Of a stretch of DNA of 28,823 bases, positions 7,821-14,423 are shown piece by piece. Made by a program: the position numbers and the translations under genes. Positions within the stretch are counted from its first letter, which is position 1. Each line of letters opens with the position of its first letter. The notes below the pieces were generated by a model. The model was not told the DNA's origin. It saw only the letters and a program-made list of their open reading frames with translations, and ran no database searches. This DNA is from Desulfovibrio oxyclinae DSM 11498 (lineage in GTDB: Bacteria; Desulfobacterota; Desulfovibrionia; Desulfovibrionales; Desulfovibrionaceae), in contig NZ_AQXE01000012.1 in NCBI RefSeq assembly GCF_000375485.1, positions 1 through 28,823 of the forward strand, given 5' to 3'.

Positions 7821-8834
7821 CTAATCCCGAAGAAGCTCGTTGACCTTCTCCATGATCTCGAAGGCATCACCGACGTAAAGCACATCGGCCTTGCCCTGCG
7901 CCCAGCCACAGGAAGCATCCTTGTTGATGGCGCGGCGCTCCTGAATGAAACGCCATCCAACAACATGCGGCTCTTCACCATGGCAACAGGTGGCGAGCCC
8001 TTTGGTGTGACGCGGCGTGGAGCCCGTCTGCCCCACCTGATGCAGGTGCGTCAGGAAGGAAATGACCGCCTGTCCTTCGCCAGAGATGTCTACGAGGGAT
8101 TTGGAAGAACCGAGGGAAGCCTTGGTGCTGTCCAGGAACCCTTTGATCACCCCTTCGGCACGCTGTACGTGGATCTCCCCATCGCCCTGCTTTTTGGTCC
8201 AGCCAGCGCCGGTGACAAACAGCATTTCCGCATCCGGACGGATGGTCTGCTCGTCAACATCCGGAGCCTTGATCCCTGTAACAGTGCTGCGGGTGACCGA
8301 CTCGGCCTCCACCGCCTGTACGTCAGCCTGTCCGGATCCGGAAAACGCCTCGTAACAGCCGGGGGAAAGCGTCACGATCCAAGGCCGCTCGTCACGAGAA
8401 AGCTCGCCTTTCATGCGCTGACGATAAAACCAACGCTCGGCCACAGCCTTGCCGTCCTTGACGGAAACACCCGTGCAGTGCGTATCAACACGCCCATCCA
8501 CACGGACCGCCACGCCCGGAAGCGCACGGCTGAAACGCATGGTCGCCGGAGCTACCACGATGTCCGCGCCGCTGGCCTTCACCAAAGCTTCGCAAGCGTT
8601 CACGTCAGTGGCATACCGAGACTGGCCGAACGCCTCGCCAGAGACACCATAAAAACTCGCGCCGCAGCCGGCCACGCTGTCCGCTGCTGCCTGCACATCC
8701 GCGCCCACAAGCCCCGCATCAAACTCACCGCCCAGCCCTTCGGCCAAGGCTTTGGCTGCCGTCAGCGTTTCAAGCGCATTGCGGGAAAGCGTTCCGTCAG
8801 CCTCTGTATGGGCAAGAAAAAGTACTTTGCTCAT
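7821..8834 (-). CDS. etfA: Electron transfer flavoprotein, alpha subunit (divergent)
   Basis: EtfA holds the FAD of the heterodimeric ETF that accepts electrons from acyl-CoA dehydrogenases. The 337-aa protein begins MSKVLFLAHTEADG. The start at 8834 is chosen over 8903 because AGGAGGG lies upstream and the earlier codons lie in the 3' end of etfB. The C-terminal FAD domain keeps VGQTG (267-271), AINKD (302-306) and VGD, but the canonical GISGAIQH loop is replaced by CCHGEEPHVVG (283-293). The loop normally contacts the flavin, so cofactor environment may differ. It lies 16 bp after etfB and ends the cluster. Confidence 0.9.
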   Translation of the reverse strand: MSKVLFLAHTEADGTLSRNALETLTAAKALAEGLGGEFDAGLVGADVQAAADSVAGCGASFYGVSGEAFGQSRYATDVNACEALVKASGADIVVAPATMRFSRALPGVAVRVDGRVDTHCTGVSVKDGKAVAERWFYRQRMKGELSRDERPWIVTLSPGCYEAFSGSGQADVQAVEAESVTRSTVTGIKAPDVDEQTIRPDAEMLFVTGAGWTKKQGDGEIHVQRAEGVIKGFLDSTKASLGSSKSLVDISGEGQAVISFLTHLHQVGQTGSTPRHTKGLATCCHGEEPHVVGWRFIQERRAINKDASCGWAQGKADVLYVGDAFEIMEKVNELLRD

Positions 8835-8850
8835 TTCGGAATCCCTCCTG

Positions 8851-9657
8851 CTAGCTGCGGATCCATTCCACGATTTCACGAGCGATGTCCTCGGCCGGAA
8901 CATCCTTCACCACACGCGTTTCCCGACGCTGCTGCGGAAGCTCCACCGAACCGAACGACAAACCGGGGGCGCCCATGTCAGCCGCCTTGGCCTGCTGCAA
9001 CGCAGGCATGATCAGACGCATGTTCTGCATCCCCACCTGCGGGTTGTTCGGCGGCTCGGGCAGCTCACCCGTGGCCCAGCCCAGCACCGCAGGAGCACCG
9101 TCGCAAACCGCAGTCTGCCACGCGCCGCCCTCCACGCGCTCAAGAACCTCAAGCGAACCGTCATCGCTCACAACCAGCTTGTCCACGCCCTGGAACTGCT
9201 CGGTAACACCCAGCCGCTCGCCGACCATCTGCATCACCGCTCCGGAACCGCGCGAAGCCGACTGCCAGCCACCGAACACGAGCATTTTTTCCTTCTCCAG
9301 ACCCGCAATCCCCTCAATAGCACCCGAAAGCACCCGGGCCACCTCAAAGGAATCATCAAATCCGGAAGCCGGACCGTCCACGCAGACCAGCTCGAAAGGA
9401 ACCTTCTGCGCCACGTTCATCATCACCTGCTGCAACTTGGCCTTCGGGCCCAGCGTCACCAGCCAGACCTTGGAACCCTCATGCTTCTTCGCCAGCTCGG
9501 CAGCCTCGAACAAGGCATGACCGGCCCAGGGATCAAGCACAGCAGGCAGCATCATTTCATTTTTCAGGGCAGGACCGTCAGCACCCTGAACCGGCTCCAG
9601 CGTCTGAAGCGGGTCGGGAACGATGGAACCGCACACCACGATGTGGAATTCGCTCAT
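8851..9657 (-). CDS. etfB: Electron transfer flavoprotein, beta subunit (divergent)
   Basis: EtfB forms the shuttle base of ETF and in classic ETFs binds AMP. The 268-aa protein begins MSEFHIVVCGSIVPDPLQTLE; the ATG at 9657 has AAGGAG 10 nt upstream. The family's GKQAxDxDxxQ segment appears as GWQSASRGSGAVMQM (from residue 130), lacking the usual Asp. The C-terminus has the typical anchor-like helix VPAEDIAREIVEWI. It is followed by etfA at 16 bp and preceded by 558 bp of repeat-rich DNA after the ETF-QO gene. It may be read from the upstream genes or from its own, unseen promoter. Confidence 0.9.
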   Translation of the reverse strand: MSEFHIVVCGSIVPDPLQTLEPVQGADGPALKNEMMLPAVLDPWAGHALFEAAELAKKHEGSKVWLVTLGPKAKLQQVMMNVAQKVPFELVCVDGPASGFDDSFEVARVLSGAIEGIAGLEKEKMLVFGGWQSASRGSGAVMQMVGERLGVTEQFQGVDKLVVSDDGSLEVLERVEGGAWQTAVCDGAPAVLGWATGELPEPPNNPQVGMQNMRLIMPALQQAKAADMGAPGLSFGSVELPQQRRETRVVKDVPAEDIAREIVEWIRS

Positions 9658-9718
9658 GGAGTCGCTCTCCTTGCGGTTGTTGATATCCACTTTTTTTCAA
9701 AGCCGGGACAATTCATGA

Positions 9719-9837
9719 TTGCCTCCGGCGGCTTAAGAACCTTTTTAGGAAAAGGTTCTTAAGAATCTCCAAAAACTTATAGTTTGCCAAGCCGCTTGGC
9801 CGCCTTCCGACAGCTTAGGATCATTGCGACTTGGCGG
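9719..9837. repeat. Intergenic repeat, copy 1 of 2 (119 bp)
   Basis: Starts TTGCCTCCGGCGG and ends CTTGGCGG. It contains a 14-bp perfect hairpin (CTTAAGAACCTTTT around TAGG) and a second short palindrome GCCAAG-CCG-CTTGGC (9786-9800). It matches copy 2 at 9914-10032 over its full length with 7 differences (about 94 percent), all of them transitions. Similar hairpin elements are familiar between genes in Desulfovibrio genomes. Confidence 0.9.
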
Positions 9838-9913
9838 TTCGCTGCGGGCGGTGGCTTCAATGAAGAATAGCCCCGCATTATTGCGATTCACCGTTCCCAC
9901 AAGCCAAGGCTAC

Positions 9914-10032
9914 TTGCCTCCGGCGGCTTAAGAACTTTTTCAGGAAAAGGTTCTTAAGAATCTCCAAAAATTTATGGCTTGCCAAGCCGCTTGGCCGCTT
10001 TCCGACAGCTTAGGATCATTGCGGCTTGGCGG
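9914..10032. repeat. Intergenic repeat, copy 2 of 2 (119 bp)
   Basis: Direct repeat of 9719-9837, in the same orientation, separated by 76 bp. Its main hairpin has one G-U pair in place of a G-C. The spacer 9838-9913 carries fragments resembling the ends of the unit, which suggests an older degenerate copy or slippage between copies. Confidence 0.9.
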
Positions 10033-10079
10033 GGCATCACCAATCTTCCGGCTATCCCACCCCCTTTCCATCATCCACC

Positions 10080-10150
10080 GCCTTTTGGCATCGGTCGGGG
10101 TCGGGGGCGTCTGCTTGCAGCGACTCCGCCCCCGACCGATGCCAAAAGGC
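10080..10150. repeat. Long hairpin with 21-bp perfect arms
   Basis: Left arm 10080-10100 (GCCTTTTGGCATCGG...) and right arm 10130-10150 are perfect reverse complements. The 29-nt centre starts with a duplication of TCGGGG on the left side that could extend the pairing. No T-run follows, so it is not a standard terminator. It may be an extragenic palindrome or a transcript-stabilising structure between the ETF-QO and etfB genes. Confidence 0.85.
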
Positions 10151-10162
10151 AATACAGGGTTT

Positions 10163-10185
10163 CCAAAGGGGGCCCGCCCCTTTGG
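10163..10185 (-). terminator. G/C-rich hairpin after ETF-QO gene (weak terminator or repeat)
   Basis: Arms CCAAAGGGG (10163-10171) and CCCCTTTGG (10177-10185) with a 5-nt loop, 31 bp after the ETF-QO stop codon. The T-run is missing on both strands. The neighbouring bases (CGCCGGAGGC, 10201-10210) resemble the start of the 119-bp repeats. It may be part of a dispersed repeat family. Confidence 0.45.
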
Positions 10186-10215
10186 TCCGCCTGAAGGGCC
10201 CGCCGGAGGCCCCCA

Positions 10216-12063
10216 CTAATTCTCAGCGGAGTGCAGCCCTCCAGACCCTGCCTTGAACCGGACGTTGGTTTTTTCCGGATCTTCGGGATCGGGCTTGCTG
10301 CAATTCCACATGCATGCGCCGCAGTGAACGCATTTCTCGCGGTCGAAAAGCGGGACGCCGCCTTCGGGGTTCACGGTGATGGCCTGTCCGGAGCAGATTT
10401 CCGTACAGACCTGTTCCCGGCAGGATTCGCAGTAATAGTGGTCGGTGAAGGTGACGTGATCGGCGTAGCCGGGATTCGCGACAACCTTGCCGCCCATGAG
10501 CAGTGCGTCCTGATGCGAGATGAGAAGCTGTCCGTCCAGAGGGATTTCGGGCCATCCGGCTCGATCCATGAGCGCATCATGCAAGGGGTCACCCTTGAGT
10601 TTGCACTGCTTGCGGATATGGAGGATCTCGGTGGCCGGGATGATTCCCTTGTAATACTCTTCGACGGTAGGGAAGCGTTCCCATGCCCGTTTCGATTTAC
10701 CCGGGAGATTGAGCTTGCCTTTTGTCAGGCCGCTGATGCCCATGCCTATGAATCCGAGCACGGTATTCAGGGTAAAGGCGTCACGTGATTTGGTTGCCTC
10801 TTCGGCCTCTTCTTGAAGCCACGAGGTGCGGCGGCGGCGCACGTAGGCTTCGTCGAGATTGTCCTTGGTGTAAGGACGGCCTTCCTTCATGAGATCGAGA
10901 ACCGCTTCGGCGAGCATCTTGCCGGATGCCCATGCCTCGTCCACGCCGGATCCGGAAAGGATATTCGTGGTACCGGACCCTTCCCCGATACGGGCAAAGC
11001 CGTCGCCGACGAGATGGGGTTCACCGCGCAGACCGTCTTCCTGAAGGGATTTCGCGCCCCACGAGCGCAGGGTGCCGCCTTCAAGATGCTTCCAGAGGTA
11101 CGGATGCATCATCCAGTGCTGCATGTAGCGATAGGCGGTGCGCACCGGGTTGTCGAACCACGAGGGAACGAAAATGCCGAGAGATGCGGAGTTGTCGGGA
11201 TAGACATAAAGGAAGCCAAAAATTTCCGGCTCGGGATAGCCGATGGTATGCAGGACGGTTCCGGGCTTGAGCTGACAGTTTTCGGGCAGATCCACCACGG
11301 CTTTCATGCCGATGGCCCATTCACGGCGGTGTTTGCCTTCGGGCAGACCGATCTTCTCGTCAAGCTGCTGACCCACGGCACCGACGGGACCGTCACCAAT
11401 GACGGTGAGCGCGGCCTGAACGTCCATGCCGGGCATGAAGGTGGCTTCGGGGTTGCCCTGTTTGTCCACTCCCTGATCGCAAAGGCGCACGCCCTTGACC
11501 GCGCCGTTTTCCACGAGCGGCTCGGCCACGGGGCTGCCGGGCCAGACTTGAGCCATGCCAGAGCCCATGACTTCCGAGCCGACCCACTGCATGAACTGCC
11601 CCATGCTCATGACGAATCCGCCATGTTTTTGCAGGAACGGCGGGATATACGGCAGTTCAAAGGCTTCGTCCTTCTTGAACTTGGAAAGCGCGAAGTCCGC
11701 GGCCTTGAGCGCGGCGGGACGGCGGCTGGCACCGACGGGGTCCATGAGGTAGGCGACGCGCTCTTCGGTGATGTCATGGGCGAGCGGGATCTGAGAAAGA
11801 TCGAGGTCGGGATAGGATTCGCGGATGGCGCGTCCCTTGGTGACGATGCCCGAGACACCGAAACCGATGTCGTCGGCCCGTTCGTAGCAGAGAATCTGCG
11901 GCGGCATTCCGGGCATGACCTTGCTTTCGGCCACGGGAGTGCCGTCCTCATTCATCATCGCACGGGTCATGTGCGTCAGGAATGCGGCGGTCGCGGGGCC
12001 GAAGCCGACGCAGACGATGTCCGCTTCCATGACCATCCGTTCCGGCAGGGGCATGTCGCTCAT
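10216..12063 (-). CDS. ETF:quinone oxidoreductase-like flavoprotein with C-terminal iron-sulfur motif
   Basis: A 615-aa membrane-associated flavoprotein expected to take electrons from reduced ETF and pass them to the quinone pool (menaquinone in this group). The N-terminus has the FAD dinucleotide fold (ADIVCVGFGPATAAF, Gly-rich loop near residues 19-26). The C-terminus carries CVHCGACMWNC as in ETF-QO/FixX [4Fe-4S] sites, preceded by CTEIC in the place of the usual CPAxxY segment, and by an extra CESC pair about 60 residues from the end of the protein's iron-sulfur region. The ATG follows GGAG at 10 nt. It lies 54 bp after the acyl-CoA dehydrogenase gene, with a hairpin terminator in between. 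Transmembrane anchoring is probably monotopic, as in the family. Confidence 0.88.
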   Translation of the reverse strand: MSDMPLPERMVMEADIVCVGFGPATAAFLTHMTRAMMNEDGTPVAESKVMPGMPPQILCYERADDIGFGVSGIVTKGRAIRESYPDLDLSQIPLAHDITEERVAYLMDPVGASRRPAALKAADFALSKFKKDEAFELPYIPPFLQKHGGFVMSMGQFMQWVGSEVMGSGMAQVWPGSPVAEPLVENGAVKGVRLCDQGVDKQGNPEATFMPGMDVQAALTVIGDGPVGAVGQQLDEKIGLPEGKHRREWAIGMKAVVDLPENCQLKPGTVLHTIGYPEPEIFGFLYVYPDNSASLGIFVPSWFDNPVRTAYRYMQHWMMHPYLWKHLEGGTLRSWGAKSLQEDGLRGEPHLVGDGFARIGEGSGTTNILSGSGVDEAWASGKMLAEAVLDLMKEGRPYTKDNLDEAYVRRRRTSWLQEEAEEATKSRDAFTLNTVLGFIGMGISGLTKGKLNLPGKSKRAWERFPTVEEYYKGIIPATEILHIRKQCKLKGDPLHDALMDRAGWPEIPLDGQLLISHQDALLMGGKVVANPGYADHVTFTDHYYCESCREQVCTEICSGQAITVNPEGGVPLFDREKCVHCGACMWNCSKPDPEDPEKTNVRFKAGSGGLHSAEN

Positions 12064-12078
12064 AATGTAAAACTCCTG

Positions 12079-12107
12079 AAAAACGCCGCCCGGCAGGGCC
12101 GGGCGGC
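12079..12107 (-). terminator. Intercistronic terminator / attenuator
   Basis: A perfect 10-bp G/C stem (12085-12094 with 12098-12107, loop AGG) followed on the minus strand by five T (12079-12083). The T-run ends only a few bases before the ribosome binding site of the ETF-QO gene. It probably causes partial termination, giving more dehydrogenase than ETF-QO message. Confidence 0.75.
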
Positions 12108-12117
12108 ATGATGTTCT

Positions 12118-14202
12118 CTAGAGAGGGTAATCCAGCGCTTCGGGTATCATGACCTCGGCCACGGCTCTTCCGGCCCGGTCCTTGGCCATTCTGGCGCCCG
12201 CCATGCAGCCTTCCACCTTGTTCCGCAACAGCACGAACTCGTTCAGCGGAAGCGGGCAGCAACCTCTGCCGCCGCAGTCATCAGGAGCCTGCGAGAAACC
12301 GAAGCAGAGTTCGGAGCAGATACGGGCGGCCTCACCGGCAGCGCGCACGGACTGAACGTGGCAGATGTCCTTGTAGAAGGCCACGAGATCCTCCAGCCCT
12401 TCGGCCAGCGTCGGGCTCATGGGTCCCTTGTCCATCAGTTCGATGACGTCCTGTATAAGGTAATAAGGGCCGAGCAGCCAACCGAGCGCATCGGCCATGG
12501 GGAAGGTCACGCCCTGCCGCTTGCCGTGGTATAGCTTGCGGCCCTCGGCGTCCTTGCTCTTTTGCAGATGATTCATGGTCCACTGCCACAGCTCCAGCGC
12601 TGCGGCCAGCGAGTACGCTCCCATGCCGGGACGTTCGCCGCCGATGCGGCGCAGCTGCGCGATCCATGCGGAAACCGTAGCCTGAAACACGTCACTGGTC
12701 ATGGTCATGGTCATGTGACGGCGCTGCACGGCCTCAGGCCCCTCGTAGGTGGCCTCAAGCTGGGAGTCGCCCCACTTCTGCATCAGGAAGCCGGGGCAGT
12801 CCTCGGTAATGCCGTAACCGCCAACAAGGCTGATGGCCTCGCGCATGACAGTGGCGCCGACACCGGTATTCCAGAGTTTCACGCCCGGATTGAGGATGCC
12901 TGCCATGGCTTCCATCCACGCGTATTTCACGAGGGTGTCGCCTTCCAGTTCGGCCAGCTTGTCGGCGTCCCGTTCAGCTTCGGGCAGGTGAATCTGCTCA
13001 ACGTATTCAAGCACGCGGTCCTTCATCTTGCGAAGAGCCATCATCTGCTTGCGGGGGCTGGTGACGCCCTGCTCTTCGAAAATGCGCTCCTTTTCCCGCT
13101 CGATGGGGTCGAAGTCGTCGGCCAGCCTTGCCGCCGCGAATCCGAGGGATGCTCCGGCCTCGCCGTTGGCCCAGACGTCCACGAGACGCTGCAACGCGTC
13201 CTCGCTCTGCTGGATGCCCTTGTCGAAGCGCGGGGAGCCGGGATGCGCCGCGTCGCCGCCACGATAGCGGGTGCGATGGTAACGGATGACCGGCTCGACT
13301 GCCGAAAGCAGCTTGGCGGTGGTCATGAGGCCCACGGGTATGCGGGTGCGGTGAAAGACCGATCCGATGATCTCGGAGTGATTGTATTTGGGCACGATCT
13401 GGCCGTCCACCACGTCGTATCCGCCAATGATACGGCTGGCGGGCACTTTGAGTGAGAGCACAGGATCGCGGGTGGAGGAAAGCTGATGCACCATCTTGAG
13501 CGTAGGTGCGCCGCGGTCGAAGGTTCCTTCGTCCTCTTTTTCGAGAATGATCATGCAGGAGCCCTTGATGCGCTCATCGTCGGATTCGACGGCTGCGGTC
13601 ACGAAGTCCGCGAAATCCATGTTGGTAATGAAGCGGCCGCGCTTTTCCACATGCAGAATCGGCTCGTCACCGTCCCACTCCGCCACGCTGACCTTGCCTG
13701 CCACCACGCCGGTATCCACGCCCACGTAGGGAAGCGGCTCGGTCAGGGCGAACGCGCCGCGGCGAACCTCACGGTCCTCGCCGGGTTGCGGCGGAACGCA
13801 CTGAGACATGTAATGGTCGCGCTGCTCATCGGTGCCCTTCTCATGGATGGGGGCAAGGGCGAGGTTGTTGGCAAGAGAGCAGGTGGCGGCTCCGCCATCC
13901 ACCCAGGACAGCTCGAACGCCACCAGAGAAAGCGCAAGGTTCTTGGGCCCTTCGATGTATCCGCCCTGATGCGGATCCATGAACAGAGCGGTGAGGCCGG
14001 ACTGGTCGAACGCGGTGAGCAGTTCTGCTTTCTGATCGGTCCATTCGTGGCTGTTGCGCGCGCCCTCGGCAACGAGCTTTGCGACCACGCTGCGGGCAAT
14101 GGAGCGGGCGGATTGCACGGTCATCTGCAGGTCATACCTTTCGGCAAATCGCCACATGATCTGGCGCACGTCGTCGCCCGGAAGGGTGCGGAGTGTGTAC
14201 AT
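12118..14202 (-). CDS. Acyl-CoA dehydrogenase family protein with Cys-rich tail
   Basis: A 694-aa FAD enzyme expected to oxidise an acyl-CoA to the enoyl-CoA and hand electrons to ETF. Visible family parts are the middle-domain FALTEP (about 151-156), the flavin-domain segment GGYGITEDCPGFLMQKW, and ATYEGPEAVQRR, where Glu487 lines up with the catalytic base position of YEG(T)-type dehydrogenases. It is about 300 residues longer than short-chain enzymes. The extra C-terminal region holds seven cysteines between 614 and 666, including CGGRGCC (643-649), not usual for the family. First gene of the cluster, with a promoter at 14265-14293. No other beta-oxidation gene is nearby, so the substrate is unknown. 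Confidence 0.9.
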   Translation of the reverse strand: MYTLRTLPGDDVRQIMWRFAERYDLQMTVQSARSIARSVVAKLVAEGARNSHEWTDQKAELLTAFDQSGLTALFMDPHQGGYIEGPKNLALSLVAFELSWVDGGAATCSLANNLALAPIHEKGTDEQRDHYMSQCVPPQPGEDREVRRGAFALTEPLPYVGVDTGVVAGKVSVAEWDGDEPILHVEKRGRFITNMDFADFVTAAVESDDERIKGSCMIILEKEDEGTFDRGAPTLKMVHQLSSTRDPVLSLKVPASRIIGGYDVVDGQIVPKYNHSEIIGSVFHRTRIPVGLMTTAKLLSAVEPVIRYHRTRYRGGDAAHPGSPRFDKGIQQSEDALQRLVDVWANGEAGASLGFAAARLADDFDPIEREKERIFEEQGVTSPRKQMMALRKMKDRVLEYVEQIHLPEAERDADKLAELEGDTLVKYAWMEAMAGILNPGVKLWNTGVGATVMREAISLVGGYGITEDCPGFLMQKWGDSQLEATYEGPEAVQRRHMTMTMTSDVFQATVSAWIAQLRRIGGERPGMGAYSLAAALELWQWTMNHLQKSKDAEGRKLYHGKRQGVTFPMADALGWLLGPYYLIQDVIELMDKGPMSPTLAEGLEDLVAFYKDICHVQSVRAAGEAARICSELCFGFSQAPDDCGGRGCCPLPLNEFVLLRNKVEGCMAGARMAKDRAGRAVAEVMIPEALDYPL

Positions 14203-14264
14203 GCTCAGCTATCCTGAAATTGGGTGGGTTGTATGAAGAAAGACGGACATGACATTGAATCGGG

Positions 14265-14293
14265 AAGTTAGGTCATTCGCCCCCCGTAGTCAA
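14265..14293 (-). promoter_or_regulatory. Promoter of the acyl-CoA dehydrogenase gene
   Basis: Minus-strand TTGACT (14288-14293), a 17-nt spacer and TAACTT (14265-14270), 63 bp before the start codon. A 20-bp palindrome lies directly upstream of the -35. Confidence 0.55.
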
Positions 14294-14300
14294 AACCTTT

Positions 14301-14325
14301 CTGCCGGTTAAACGGCAGTTTAACC
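14301..14325. promoter_or_regulatory. 20-bp palindromic operator candidate in divergent promoter region
   Basis: GGTTAAAC-GGCA-GTTTAACC (14306-14325) has perfect 8-bp arms. An overlapping dyad CTGCCG/CGGCAG (14301-14306, 14313-14318) shares part of it. It sits between the divergent promoters of the dehydrogenase and the adenylate cyclase, 13 bp upstream of the former's -35. The size and symmetry suit a TetR- or GntR-type regulator. No regulator gene adjoins it. Confidence 0.5.
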
Positions 14326-14369
14326 TACCGATGCCAACGGTTTCGTGCCTTTTGCGTGCGGATTGGGTT

Positions 14370-14398
14370 TTGACATGCCCGCCCCTGCGGGGCACTAT
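14370..14398 (+). promoter_or_regulatory. Promoter of the adenylate cyclase gene
   Basis: TTGACA (14370-14375), a 17-nt spacer and CACTAT (14393-14398). The spacer contains GCCCC-TGC-GGGGC, and just past the -10 lies TATGTG-GCAAT-CGCATA (14396-14412), an imperfect dyad that could be an operator. The start codon is 26 bp downstream. Confidence 0.55.
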
Positions 14399-14423
14399 GT
14401 GGCAATCGCATAAGGAATGATCG

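Noticed and set aside
10813..12111. 432-aa open frame antisense to the ETF-QO gene
   Set aside because: High-G/C shadow of a clearly recognised flavoprotein; no family features and it overlaps the real start region.
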